The notes: generated by a model not told the origin, from the sequence alone. Positions 9,316 through 17,925 are shown, counted from the stretch's first letter. The stretch: 64,000 bases of DNA from Oceanicoccus sagamiensis (GCF_002117105.1 NZ_CP019343.1:3410001-3474000); one strand, 5' to 3'. Translations and numbers: made by a program.

Positions 9316-10059
9316 ATGGATATCCTAAGTATTATTGGTGTTATTCTCGGCTTTGCGGCCATTATTGGTGGCAACTATCTGGAGGGTGGCACCATCGCTG
9401 CCCTGATTAATGTACCCGCGGCCATTATTGTTATTGGTGGTACTCTGGGGGCGGCCATGCTGCAAACACCCTGGACGGGTTTAAAATTAGCCGTCAATCG
9501 CCTGTCATGGGTATTTTCTCCACCGACATTGGCCTTTAATCAAGGTATCGATAAAGTTGTGCGTTGGGCTATCGCTGCTCGCAAAGAGGGCTTGTTAGGT
9601 CTGGAAGCGATTTCAGAAATGGAAAGCGACTTTTTTGCTCGCAAAGGCCTGCAACTGCTCGTTGATGGTAGTGAGCCAGAAAATATTCGTAGCATTATGG
9701 AAGTTGAATCCCTGCTATTAGAGCAGCGCGATGTGGATGCGGCTAAATTTTATGAAAGCATGGGAGGCTATGCGCCTACCATTGGTATTATTGGTGCGGT
9801 AATGGGTTTGATTCAGGTGATGAGCAACCTGTCGGACCCCAGCAAATTAGGTTCCGGTATTGCTATTGCTTTTGTCGCTACCATTTATGGGGTTGGCTTT
9901 GCGAATTTATTACTGCTGCCGATTGCCAGCAAGTTGCGCAACCTCGCCAGAATGGATGCGCAGTTCCGTGACCTGATTATTGAAGGCATTATCTCCATAG
10001 CCGAAGGTGAAAACCCAAGAGCGATTGAGCTTAAGCTCAACGGTTTTCTGCATCGTTAG
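9316..10059 (+). CDS. motC: MotC, MotA-family flagellar stator protein
   Basis: MotA/PomA-type subunit of the ion-driven stator. Four membrane segments are visible: two near the N-terminus (residues 4-50, with GGNYLEGG between) and two in the C-terminal half (YAPTIGIIGAVMGLIQVM and IAIAFVATIYGVGFANLLLLPIAS). The charged cytoplasmic loop lies between them. Paired with the next gene and placed after cheB, it corresponds to the MotC/MotD pair of pseudomonads rather than to MotA/MotB. Confidence 0.92.
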   Translation: MDILSIIGVILGFAAIIGGNYLEGGTIAALINVPAAIIVIGGTLGAAMLQTPWTGLKLAVNRLSWVFSPPTLAFNQGIDKVVRWAIAARKEGLLGLEAISEMESDFFARKGLQLLVDGSEPENIRSIMEVESLLLEQRDVDAAKFYESMGGYAPTIGIIGAVMGLIQVMSNLSDPSKLGSGIAIAFVATIYGVGFANLLLLPIASKLRNLARMDAQFRDLIIEGIISIAEGENPRAIELKLNGFLHR

Positions 10060-10067
10060 GAGGGCCA

Positions 10068-11114
10068 GTGGCACGTCGCCGGATAGTTGAAGAACCTGTA
10101 AGTCACGAACGTTGGCTAGTATCCTACGCCGACTTTATCACCCTATTGTTTGCTTTTTTTGTGGTGATGTATTCCATCTCGCAAGTGAATGATGGGAAAT
10201 ATAAAGTGCTATCCAGTACTTTGTCAGAAGTCTTTACCACCACTCAAGTAGTCTCCACCAATAATCCGGAGCGTACCCTTGATCCTTTTCAGGTTGGCGA
10301 AATCGTCAAGTCCAATCCGCAAAGTTTTATTGAAATGGAGATGGGCAATGCCCTGATTGAAAACCAATCCGAGAGTAATGAGGAGGGCAGGGACTCGCAA
10401 CCGATTGAAGGGGGCTTTCCCTCAGAGTTTGAACAAATCAATGTGCAAATTGACCAGGCCTTTGGTGATTTAATTCGCGATGAAAAAATTACCATCCGCG
10501 GCAATGAAGAATGGTTAGAAGTCGAACTAAAGTCCTCCCTATTATTTTCCAGTGGTGATGCCACTTTAAGTACGCCGGCATTGGAATTGCTAGGCAGTAT
10601 TGCCGAGATACTAAAAGGGCAGAGCAGCCCCATTAGAGTAGAAGGCTTTACCGATAACCAGGCGATTAATACACCGCGCTTTCCCTCCAACTGGGAGCTG
10701 TCCACCGCCAGGGCTTCCTCCGTCGTTCAGTTATTTATTGAAGAGGGCGTTGATCCCGGCCGCCTTGCTGCTATCGGTTATGGTGAGTTTCAACCGGTCA
10801 GTGATAATGACACCGCACAGGGGCGTGCAGAAAATCGGCGGGTGGTGTTAATGATTTCCAAAACCAATGAATTGCGGCCGGAATTAAGAACCGTAACCTC
10901 CACTGAAGACTTATTAAAACGCTCTGAGCAGGAAGCGGCATCGGCGGCAGCCAATACGGGTATCGAGATTATTATCCCGGGTGTTAATAACCCAGAACAA
11001 ACAGCAGAACCAGCTGTTGCAGCACCGCCCGCTGATCCGCTGCAAGGGGTAAGAACCATTGAGCTGGATGATGGTGGACTATTGTTTACCAATGATGCGC
11101 CAAGAGATGAGTAA
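10068..11114 (+). CDS. motD: MotD, MotB-family flagellar stator protein
   Basis: Partner of MotC that anchors the stator to peptidoglycan. The single N-terminal membrane helix carries the ion-binding Asp D22 (SYADFITLLFAFFVVM). The OmpA-like domain follows (VEGFTDNQAINTPRFPSNWELSTARA, then ENRRVVLMI). The start is GTG, 3 bases after AGGAGGG, a strong ribosome site only 8 bp behind motC. The last 60 residues are a low-complexity tail rich in Pro, Ala and acidic residues. Confidence 0.92.
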   Translation: MARRRIVEEPVSHERWLVSYADFITLLFAFFVVMYSISQVNDGKYKVLSSTLSEVFTTTQVVSTNNPERTLDPFQVGEIVKSNPQSFIEMEMGNALIENQSESNEEGRDSQPIEGGFPSEFEQINVQIDQAFGDLIRDEKITIRGNEEWLEVELKSSLLFSSGDATLSTPALELLGSIAEILKGQSSPIRVEGFTDNQAINTPRFPSNWELSTARASSVVQLFIEEGVDPGRLAAIGYGEFQPVSDNDTAQGRAENRRVVLMISKTNELRPELRTVTSTEDLLKRSEQEAASAAANTGIEIIIPGVNNPEQTAEPAVAAPPADPLQGVRTIELDDGGLLFTNDAPRDE

Positions 11115-11169
11115 GCAAACTATCGTTCCCACCTTTGCAGATTTTAGCGTAGGTGTTTTAAGCCCGATA

Positions 11170-11239
11170 GTAGGGTGGATTATAATCCACCAAGCCCAGC
11201 CCAGAGCCGCTATAAATGGTGGATTATAATCCACCCTAC
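11170..11239. repeat. Paired palindromic intergenic element, copy 1
   Basis: Two 22-bp arms at 11170-11191 and 11218-11239 are exact reverse complements. Each begins or ends with GTAGGGTGG and contains the perfect 18-bp palindrome GGTGGATTATAATCCACC. The spacer is 26 bp. The DNA can therefore form either two small hairpins or one long 22-bp hairpin. It fills part of the 301-bp gap between motD and parC, both on the + strand; I see no other clear element in the rest of that gap. Four more copies occur in this window. Confidence 0.93.
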
Positions 11240-11415
11240 GACTTGAGCTGATCTTAAGTATTTCTCTTACAGCAATGCGGCTGGGTGAGAATGACAGATT
11301 AACGTGTGGCGGGAATACAGCATAGGTTCCGATGGCAAGGAATTTGCTTTATCCTAGGCAACACTAAGCTCGTGTTTATTAATGACGGGTATTTGACAGC
11401 GATCAGGGGATCTAC

Positions 11416-12198
11416 ATGCGCGTTTGGGCAGTGGCAAATCAAAAAGGAGGCGTGGGTAAAACCACTTCGGCTGTGACCTTGGGTGGTCTATTGGCTGATC
11501 AGGGACATAGGGTATTGCTACTTGATCTTGACCCTCACGGCTCTATGACCAGTTATTTTGGTTATGACCCCGACAGCCTGCAAAAAAGCAGCTTTAACCT
11601 GTTTACCGATGATGAGCTGACTGTGGCTGATATCGATAGCCTGCTATTAACCACACCCGCCGAGAACCTGACGCTGTTGCCCTCCAGTATGGCCCTGGCC
11701 ACCGTTGAACGCCGTGCTGCCGCTGAAGGCATGGGCTTGAAAGTTGCCAAGGCACTGGCGCTGGTCTGGGATAGCTATGATTATGTGTTGATTGATAGCC
11801 CACCAGTACTGGGTGCATTAATGATTAATGCGCTGGCCGCCAGCGAGCGTTTATTGGTTCCGGTACAGACCGAATTCCTGGCCTTAAAGGGCCTGGAGCG
11901 GATGATTCGCACCATTACCATGGTGACCCGTTCACTGAAAAAAGAACTGAACTATTTGGTGGTTCCCACCATGTTTGACCGTCGTACCCAGGCTTCCGTC
12001 AAATCCCTGCGCACTATGCGTAATACCTATACCGATACTATCTGGGCTTCTATGATCCCGGTAGATACCCGCTTTAGGGATGCCAGCCGTGAAGGGCAGA
12101 CCCCTTCCCAGTATGACCCTCAATCCCGTGGTGTTACTGCGTACAAAGCCCTGCTAAAATTCCTGTTAGCACAACAGGAGCAACGCCTGCGCGCCTAA
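11416..12198 (+). CDS. parC: ParC, ParA-like ATPase for polar chemotaxis arrays
   Basis: ParA/Soj-family ATPase with deviant Walker A KGGVGKTT near residue 10-17, LLDLDPHGSMTSYFG and IDSPP. In Vibrio and relatives, a ParA-like protein in this position between motD and a CheW-domain gene (ParC) recruits chemotaxis arrays to the cell pole and is not the chromosome-partition ParA. The next gene, 30 bp downstream, encodes the matching ParP-type partner, which supports that role. No parB-like gene or parS sites are nearby. Function assigned by family and gene order. Confidence 0.85.
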   Translation: MRVWAVANQKGGVGKTTSAVTLGGLLADQGHRVLLLDLDPHGSMTSYFGYDPDSLQKSSFNLFTDDELTVADIDSLLLTTPAENLTLLPSSMALATVERRAAAEGMGLKVAKALALVWDSYDYVLIDSPPVLGALMINALAASERLLVPVQTEFLALKGLERMIRTITMVTRSLKKELNYLVVPTMFDRRTQASVKSLRTMRNTYTDTIWASMIPVDTRFRDASREGQTPSQYDPQSRGVTAYKALLKFLLAQQEQRLRA

Positions 12199-12228
12199 TT
12201 TGGGGCCAGTTGGCGTATAATCACCGTT

Positions 12229-13284
12229 ATGAGCAATCCTCCCGATAACAATGACAGCGAACAGGAGTCTGTGCAGGACTATCTGGACCTGTTATTAATG
12301 TCGGCCACGGAAAAACCCGAGACTCAGATAGAGGCGGTTGCCACGGATGTAGTTGCCAACAATGTCACCCCTTTTACCGGTTCCTCCCGCAGACCCAGAA
12401 CCTCCTCGGTTCACTCCCTTAATAGCAACCCCGGAGCAGCACCGGAGCGTCGGCGATATACGGCGGACACCGATAATAAGCCCTATGCAGAGCCGGCCCA
12501 GCCTTTTACCCTAAAAGCACGGCTACCCCAGGTCCAGCCTGAGGTAAAAGTCGAGCCGCCCCCACCGGTTGAGGTGATAGAGCCGGTTGAACCCCAGAGT
12601 GAGGTCAAAGTTGAGGCCAAAGTTGAGGCGAGGGTTGAGGCGAGGGTTGAGGCGAGGGTTGAACCCAAAGCTGACGCCAAGGCAGACCTCCCCCTGAACG
12701 TTGAGCCACCCGCTCCAGCTCCAGAGATAGCCACGCCCGCTCAAGAAGTAGAAGAACAAACGGTAATAGCGGAACAGGCTGTTGCAGCTACGCCACCGGT
12801 TACCGAGTGGAGCAATGGTCGACCCAGCTGGGCTCAGGAGCGTTTTGAGTGCCTGTTGTTTAAGGTCGGCGGCCTGACTCTGGCTGTCCCTCTGGTAGAG
12901 CTGGGTAGCATTTACCCGATTAACGATGAGATTACGCCATTATTCGGCCAAATAGACTGGTTTATGGGTTTGCTGCCGATTAAAGAAGGCAATCTGCGAG
13001 CTATCGATACCCCCAAGGTGGTCATGCCAGAGCGCTATACCGAGGGTATGCAGGACAACTTCCAATACCTTATCTCAATTAATGCTATGGATTGGGGGCT
13101 GGCGGTCGATACAGTGTCTAACGCTATAGTGTTGGAGCCGGAAGATGTGCGCTGGCGCAGTGAGCGCAGTAAGCGCCCATGGCTGGCGGGTACAGTGATC
13201 GAGCATATGTGTGCGTTGATGGATGTCAGTCAATTGGCGGCCATGTTTGAGGCGGAAGAGGCTAACAACAAAGCTCGGCGCTAG
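12229..13284 (+). CDS. parP: ParP-like CheW-domain protein
   Basis: C-terminal CheW-like domain (from about residue 200: ERFECLLFKVGGLTLAVPL to the end) preceded by a long disordered N-terminus rich in Pro, Glu and Val. ParP of Vibrio couples the ParC ATPase to CheA and receptors and keeps arrays at the pole; the fused disordered N-terminus plus CheW-type array-integration domain and the parC neighbour fit that protein. The disordered region contains tandem V-E-A-R repeats encoded by 12-bp units. A TATAAT only 8 bp before the start codon is probably chance. Confidence 0.82.
   Translation: MSNPPDNNDSEQESVQDYLDLLLMSATEKPETQIEAVATDVVANNVTPFTGSSRRPRTSSVHSLNSNPGAAPERRRYTADTDNKPYAEPAQPFTLKARLPQVQPEVKVEPPPPVEVIEPVEPQSEVKVEAKVEARVEARVEARVEPKADAKADLPLNVEPPAPAPEIATPAQEVEEQTVIAEQAVAATPPVTEWSNGRPSWAQERFECLLFKVGGLTLAVPLVELGSIYPINDEITPLFGQIDWFMGLLPIKEGNLRAIDTPKVVMPERYTEGMQDNFQYLISINAMDWGLAVDTVSNAIVLEPEDVRWRSERSKRPWLAGTVIEHMCALMDVSQLAAMFEAEEANNKARR
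12610..12669 (+). repeat. In-frame 12-bp tandem repeat inside parP
   Basis: Three perfect copies of GTTGAGGCGAGG (12622-12657) are flanked by one degenerate copy on each side, giving five four-residue units read as VEAK, VEAR, VEAR, VEAR, VEPK. The unit length is a multiple of three, so gain or loss of units would keep the frame and only change linker length. Confidence 0.9.
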
Positions 13285-13314
13285 TGCCCGCTGTATAAAC
13301 AGAACGACAAAGGC

Positions 13315-13330
13315 TGGCACAGATAGTGCA
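13315..13330 (+). promoter_or_regulatory. Candidate sigma-54 promoter upstream of cheW
   Basis: TGGCAC at 13315-13320 and GTGCA at 13326-13330 give the GG-N10-GC invariant of -24/-12 promoters with one mismatch to TGGCAC-N5-TTGCA. It lies 91 bp before the cheW start codon, in the 136-bp gap after parP. Sigma54 drives many polar flagellar genes in this group, so the location is sensible, but the assignment is from pattern alone. Confidence 0.45.
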
Positions 13331-13420
13331 ATGTTCTATAGTAATGGGACGGCAATGATTAATTATTGACGCCCATGCCGCTATGGTTAGCGGCGGGGTA
13401 CACCTTAAAGGTAACGATAT

Positions 13421-13900
13421 ATGTCCACAAATACAGCCAAGAATGCTGATGACCCAATGTTGCAGTGGGTAACCTTCCGTTTAGAGGGAGAAACCTACGG
13501 CATCAATGTTATGCAGGTACAAGAAGTCCTGCGTTATACCGAAATTGCGCCGGTGCCTGGCGCCCCTGCTTATGTGTTGGGCATTATCAACCTGCGGGGT
13601 AATGTGGTTACCGTTATTGATACCCGCCATCGTTTTGGCTTGCCAACGACTGAGGTCACGGACCAAACGCGTATTGTCATTATCGAAGCAGATAACCATG
13701 TGGTCGGTATACTGGTCGATGCGGTGGCTGAGGTGGTTTACCTGCGTCAATCCGAAATCGAAACCGCTCCGAATGTGGGTAACGATGAAAGCGCCCGTTT
13801 TATTCAGGGTGTCTGTAACAAAAACAATGAACTGTTGATCCTGGTAGAGTTGGACAAACTGCTTACCGATCAGGAGTGGTCAGAAATAGAAGAGTTTTAA
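13421..13900 (+). CDS. cheW: CheW, chemotaxis coupling protein
   Basis: Single CheW domain of 159 residues linking receptors to CheA. Typical segments are present: WVTFRLEGETYGINVMQVQEVLRY, VPGAPAYVLGIINLRGNVVTVID and the C-terminal LLILVELDKLL. It follows the ParP-like gene, which has its own CheW domain, so the locus encodes two CheW-type proteins plus the CheW-like end of CheA. It ends 1 bp before the next gene. Confidence 0.95.
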   Translation: MSTNTAKNADDPMLQWVTFRLEGETYGINVMQVQEVLRYTEIAPVPGAPAYVLGIINLRGNVVTVIDTRHRFGLPTTEVTDQTRIVIIEADNHVVGILVDAVAEVVYLRQSEIETAPNVGNDESARFIQGVCNKNNELLILVELDKLLTDQEWSEIEEF

Positions 13901-13901
13901 C

Positions 13902-14285
13902 ATGATTATGTCGCTTTGGATTGTATTGGTTGTCTGCTGTATTGCCTTAGTGGCAGTGGCAAGCTATGCGGTCCAGTTAAACAAGCGCCTGAGTCAGGTT
14001 GAGCAGCAGGCAGAAAAAGACATCCTGTCACTGACCCATGAAGTTGCAGCGGTTAATAGCGCGGCGATGGGGGTGGGTCAACGCTTAATCAGTGTTGAGA
14101 AAAAGCTTAAGCTGTCAATCGAAAAGCAGCAGCAAATGGCCATGAGTAATATTGAGTCCATGCCCTATAGCCAGGCAGTATCATCAGCCAGTAATGGTTC
14201 TAACGCCAATGAGTTGATTGATCGCTATGGTCTTCCTGAGGCGGAAGCCGATCTTCTTACTTTGCTAAAATCAGCGGCAAAGTAA
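13902..14285 (+). CDS. DUF2802-type membrane-anchored protein
   Basis: Small protein of 127 residues with one N-terminal membrane helix (about residues 4-24), a coiled-coil stretch (NKRLSQVEQQAEKDILSLTHEVAAV) and a C-terminal helix-turn region ending LIDRYGLPEAEADLLTLL. This matches the DUF2802 family that closes the che operon after cheW in pseudomonads. Its function is not known. The start may be the second ATG, two codons later. The C-terminal segment resembles a short DNA-binding-like helix pair, but this is not proof of DNA binding. Confidence 0.8.
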   Translation: MIMSLWIVLVVCCIALVAVASYAVQLNKRLSQVEQQAEKDILSLTHEVAAVNSAAMGVGQRLISVEKKLKLSIEKQQQMAMSNIESMPYSQAVSSASNGSNANELIDRYGLPEAEADLLTLLKSAAK

Positions 14286-14293
14286 CCCTTCCT

Positions 14294-14349
14294 TTCTAGC
14301 GGCAGCCTTCTAGCGACAACTTTCCAACGACAACTTTCCTGCTACAAGA
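14294..14349. repeat. Short 14-bp tandem repeats
   Basis: Four imperfect copies of a 14-bp unit follow one another directly (14294, 14308, 14322, 14336), consensus TTCTAGCGACAACT. The last copy is the most diverged. They lie just after the che operon and before the lipoprotein gene. I see no open reading frame or promoter in them. Confidence 0.75.
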
Positions 14350-14487
14350 AACTCTCGTCTTTTTTACTATCCCCTTTTGCGACAAACCCTGTTTATACCC
14401 AAAATGTTACTAGCAGGGGTGGGGTTTTACCTTCGATAAGTGTCTTACCTATATAAGCTTCAATAATTGGGGTAGGGGCGCGATAGG

Positions 14488-15066
14488 GTGAAGAGGTATT
14501 TCTTCTATATCTTACTTTGTCTGATGTTTGTATCAGGCTGTGCTGTCGAACCCGAGGAGGGCTCGGTTCCAGGGGCAGCGGGTGTGGCTGTTTTCTGCGA
14601 TTCAATAGGATTTAGTCATGGCAAGGTGACGGGGTGGCCGGAGCATTTAAAAACCTTAATTGATGATAAGGTTTGGCATGATTGTCGGCCGAGCTGGACG
14701 CTGCAGGATTATAATGTTGAGCAAACGATAATTGATTCAGGGCTGGCCAATAACTACCAGTATGGAGTACTCGCGCTAGGCTTTAATGACCTCTTTCATG
14801 GGGCCTTTCTGGGGGATGTGCTGGATTTATATGAGTCTACACTGGATATTATTGCATTCCATGGTTTAGAGCCTGTCTGTATGACTTATTCCTATAATAC
14901 CGTATTTACAACGCTGGCTAATCCGCTTAACGAGGGTATTGTTTTTATCTGTGAACAGCGCGGTTTAAAAATAATCGCTAATACCGATAGGCTGTTGGAT
15001 GGGCTGCACCCTGATAATTTAGGCAGTATGGAGATTGCTGAGAACGCCTGGAGAGTGCTTTATTAA
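14488..15066 (+). CDS. Predicted SGNH/GDSL-type hydrolase lipoprotein
   Basis: Begins with a lipoprotein signal (hydrophobic core, lipobox VSGC with C18), so the product should be attached to a membrane. SGNH-family blocks are visible: CDSI near the start of the mature part (nucleophile candidate S39), LGFND as the Asn block, and DGLHPDN near the C-terminus for the Asp/His pair. The second residue of the GDS block is Cys-Asp-Ser rather than Gly-Asp-Ser. Substrate unknown. Start is GTG; no better start exists. The stop codon overlaps the stop of the opposite-strand gene (TTAA shared). It interrupts an otherwise purely flagellar neighbourhood. Confidence 0.7.
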   Translation: MKRYFFYILLCLMFVSGCAVEPEEGSVPGAAGVAVFCDSIGFSHGKVTGWPEHLKTLIDDKVWHDCRPSWTLQDYNVEQTIIDSGLANNYQYGVLALGFNDLFHGAFLGDVLDLYESTLDIIAFHGLEPVCMTYSYNTVFTTLANPLNEGIVFICEQRGLKIIANTDRLLDGLHPDNLGSMEIAENAWRVLY

Positions 15067-15374
15067 GTGCTAACCGATTCTGTTATTGGGTCCCATCCCT
15101 CGGGAAACTTGCCTTGAATTTGATAGGCAAAGGCAATGACCTGAGCAATACAGAGGTAAAGTGTCTCAGGAATTTCTTCGCCAACACCAATATCCATCAG
15201 TAGCTTAAGCAGTGCCTCATTTTCAAATAATGGAATGCCATGCTGTCGAGCAATTTCAATAATTTCTTCAGCCAGCTCTCCGCTGGCGGCAGCGGAAACA
15301 GTGGGGGCGTTCTTGCCATCATACTGTAAGGCCGCCGCCTTTCTTTCTTTATGACCGGGTTCAAATTCACTCAT
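15063..15374 (-). CDS. FlhB C-terminal-domain-like protein (FlhB2)
   Basis: A 103-residue protein resembling only the cytoplasmic C-terminal domain of FlhB/EscU export-switch proteins (AAALQYDGKNAPTVSAAASGELAEEIIEIARQ, then LFENEALLKLL and the closing IPE.LY..IAQVIAFAY). The NPTH autocleavage motif is replaced by NAPT, so self-cleavage is not expected. Such stand-alone proteins are known in several flagellates and may act as an accessory in export. It overlaps the end of the upstream FliK-like gene by 4 bp, so the two are probably co-translated. Confidence 0.85.
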   Translation of the reverse strand: MSEFEPGHKERKAAALQYDGKNAPTVSAAASGELAEEIIEIARQHGIPLFENEALLKLLMDIGVGEEIPETLYLCIAQVIAFAYQIQGKFPEGWDPITESVST

Positions 15375-17101
15375 GTTCGCACATCCACTAATTGCTTATA
15401 GATCGGTAAATTATTTTTCGGTGGCAGCCCCAGTTGGCAATCGACCTGTTTAACGGTCACGCCCACTTTTTCCAGACTTTTGCTTAAGCTTGTAATCTGT
15501 TGCTGTACTTCCCGGTGGGTGTTTTCGTATTGTGACCACACCACTGCCGATACAGATGTGTCGATAATTTTAAGCTGCACATTCATTCTACCCAGCGCAT
15601 GAAGATCGAAGGCCAGCATCACAGTCCATTGCTTGGTGCCATCGGCAGTGCCGCCTTGTTCTTCGCCTTCTATCAAATGCTGGTCAATACGCAGTTCAAG
15701 ACTATCAATATTTTTGCCATGGACGATAGGGAGTTCCATGGTCCAGCTATTAACCGGGGCCTGACCGTCCGGGGTGTTGGCTTGTCTGGCGGCAAGGCTT
15801 TCCAGTTGGTTAAGTTGCGTGCGTGCCAAGCTGGCCAGTAATTGATTGCTGAGCTGTCTAAGTAATATATCCACATTTTTTTCTGCACTGGCCTGACTCG
15901 TGCTGGCTGGAATCGGGATATCAGCGGTCAAAGACGGTGCTGCGGCAGGGCTATAGGTTAGCGGATTTTTACCCTCATCGGAGCCCGTAGTGGCGATATT
16001 AATTAGTGGGCTTGGTGTGGTGCTGGTCGGGTTTGGGGGGGAGGTGGCAGTGCTTTTATCGACCTGGGCGACCAGCCGTTGCAATAGTGCTTTAGTATCC
16101 TGACTTATCGGGCTGCCGCTAGTGCTGCCCAGTCGTGTCGTCTCTGTATTAGTGTTGGCAGTTTTTGCCGGTTGCTGCGCCAGCTTGGCCTCAAAGAAAA
16201 TACCATTATTATTTAGCGCCTGCTGCAAAGGTTTGGCTTGTTGCGCCTGTTGTGAGGTTGGAAATTGCTGCAATAGCGTATTCAGGTTTTGCAGGAGCTC
16301 TTTGGGAATTTGCTGCGGCGGTTGCTGCACAATCTGTTGTATTAGCGGCAATAAATTTTTAAGGGGTTGCTGCTGCGGCAGGGCTTGTCTTAAGCCTTGT
16401 TCTATCGCGGGGCGATTATTCAAAGGCCCGGCTTCGGTTTTAACCGTATTATTAACTACCGGTGTATTGATTGCCGCTTTTCTGGCGCTGCCATCAACCG
16501 CGGGGTTTGTCAGTGATGGGCTTAGGGTGGTTTTACTGGCAGTGCTGGTGGGTGCTGCTTGCGCTTGTATCTGTGTCTGTCCCGGCGCCGCTGATTGCGC
16601 CAATGTTTGGCTTGGGTTGGGGCTGGCAATCGTTAAAATGGTCGCCAGATTATTTTGCGCCACGCTGAGCTGAATTTTGCTACCGTTTGGAATCGGTACT
16701 CTGGTTAGCAGTTCAAAGGATTGATTATTGGCGCTGATTTTTACCTTAAACTGTTGCTCGCTGTTATTGGTCGCGTGATTGGTAGGCGGGGCAGGTTTTA
16801 ACAGTTCAGCATTTACAGCGGGTTTACCGGTTAAGGTGTTGGCGTTAGTCGCCTGGCTGGATATGACCACCGCCTCAAGAATGCCCGCTTTTGCCGCAGC
16901 CGCCAGATTGCCACCCGACGTCGGTTTCAGGGGGATAAGCTGATTGATTAGTGAATCAACAGTTACGGCCATAGTTGCTGGGTTTGCTGTCGCCCTTTGC
17001 GACGCTGAGTTAAGCATGGCTTCCACCACCGCTGGGGATAATTGTGGAAGTATCTGCTGAACCAGAGCACCCACTGCCGCGTTTACTGATGAAACGCTCA
17101 T
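15371..17101 (-). CDS. FliK-like flagellar hook-length control protein
   Basis: 576 residues: a long low-complexity N-terminal and central region rich in Gln, Pro, Thr and Asn, then a compact FliK-type C-terminal domain (WTMELPIVHGKNIDSLELRIDQH, TVMLAFDLHALGRMNVQLKI, closing with a SLEKVGVTVKQVDCQLG segment). FliK proteins act as a molecular ruler and switch export specificity with FlhB; here the next gene encodes an FlhB-C-like protein, which supports a functional pair. Pseudomonads have a similar gene at the same place before ccmA. Confidence 0.82.
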   Translation of the reverse strand: MSVSSVNAAVGALVQQILPQLSPAVVEAMLNSASQRATANPATMAVTVDSLINQLIPLKPTSGGNLAAAAKAGILEAVVISSQATNANTLTGKPAVNAELLKPAPPTNHATNNSEQQFKVKISANNQSFELLTRVPIPNGSKIQLSVAQNNLATILTIASPNPSQTLAQSAAPGQTQIQAQAAPTSTASKTTLSPSLTNPAVDGSARKAAINTPVVNNTVKTEAGPLNNRPAIEQGLRQALPQQQPLKNLLPLIQQIVQQPPQQIPKELLQNLNTLLQQFPTSQQAQQAKPLQQALNNNGIFFEAKLAQQPAKTANTNTETTRLGSTSGSPISQDTKALLQRLVAQVDKSTATSPPNPTSTTPSPLINIATTGSDEGKNPLTYSPAAAPSLTADIPIPASTSQASAEKNVDILLRQLSNQLLASLARTQLNQLESLAARQANTPDGQAPVNSWTMELPIVHGKNIDSLELRIDQHLIEGEEQGGTADGTKQWTVMLAFDLHALGRMNVQLKIIDTSVSAVVWSQYENTHREVQQQITSLSKSLEKVGVTVKQVDCQLGLPPKNNLPIYKQLVDVRT

Positions 17102-17280
17102 AGGGATACCCTGATGATTGTGTATATAATAGCTGTCTTGAACGCAGATAACAGGCGCAGGCTGTTATCTTTAGCGAATGAGGGTATATAGAAGGCTACT
17201 TTCATTGTTACTATAGCGGCCGAGATAACAATAACTTGCAGGTAATTTTACCGAATCACCACAATTTGAGCTGAAACGCC

Positions 17281-17925
17281 TTGAGCCCGTCATTACCTCC
17301 TTTACTAACCACTGATCACCTCTGCTGCGAACGCGATAGCCGAGTGTTGGTGGATAACTTAAACCTGAGCATTGAGCCGGGCCGTATCTATCAGGTCGAA
17401 GGGCCTAACGGTAGCGGTAAAACTACGTTGCTGCGGGTGCTATGTGGCCTGTCTTTCCGTTATAGCGGTGAGATATGCTGGCAGGGACAGCCGGTTGCTA
17501 AAGTAAAGTCCGCCTATCATTCTCAGCTACTGTATCTGGGCCATAACTCCGGTGTTAAAGCTGCCTTAAGCCCCCGTGAAAATCTGCAATGGCATGCTGC
17601 CCTGATAGGGCTCAAAGCAGAGCAGGCCACCAAGGCCATAATGGCGGCCTTGGATAAGGTGGGTTTATATGGCTATGAAGATGCCGCCTGTTTTACTTTA
17701 TCGGCCGGGCAGCAGCGCCGGGTTGGTTTGGCGCGCTTGTTTTTAGGGGATGCTGCTCTATGGATATTGGATGAACCGTTTACCGCGATTGATAAACAAG
17801 GTGTGGCTGAATTGGAATCCTGGATTGCCGACTATGCCGCCAATGGCGGCACGGTGATTTTAACCACGCACCACGAGCTGACATTGGATGCCTCGGTCCA
17901 GCGTATTCGCCTGGGAGGCCAGTAA
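17281..17925 (+). CDS. ccmA: CcmA, heme exporter ATPase
   Basis: ABC ATPase of the CcmAB(CD) complex that works with CcmC in releasing holo-CcmE during cytochrome c maturation. Walker A GPNGSGKTT at residues 41-49, signature LSAGQQRRVGLARL, Walker B LWILDEPF. Start is TTG, with only a weak upstream ribosome site; no ATG or GTG start keeps the family N-terminus. The stop overlaps the ccmB start (TAATG). 214 residues is normal for the family. Confidence 0.94.
   Translation: MSPSLPPLLTTDHLCCERDSRVLVDNLNLSIEPGRIYQVEGPNGSGKTTLLRVLCGLSFRYSGEICWQGQPVAKVKSAYHSQLLYLGHNSGVKAALSPRENLQWHAALIGLKAEQATKAIMAALDKVGLYGYEDAACFTLSAGQQRRVGLARLFLGDAALWILDEPFTAIDKQGVAELESWIADYAANGGTVILTTHHELTLDASVQRIRLGGQ

Noticed and set aside
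12216-12221. TATAAT before parP
   Set aside because: Only 8 bp from the start codon and no suitable -35; parC and parP are 30 bp apart and probably co-transcribed.
12483-12734. Short frames opposite the parP repeats
   Set aside because: They follow the tandem repeat in the other strand and have no independent support.
16122-16673. 183-codon frame opposite the FliK-like gene
   Set aside because: Low-complexity Cys/Leu/Val shadow of the Gln/Pro/Thr-rich coding region; no ribosome site or recognisable domain.
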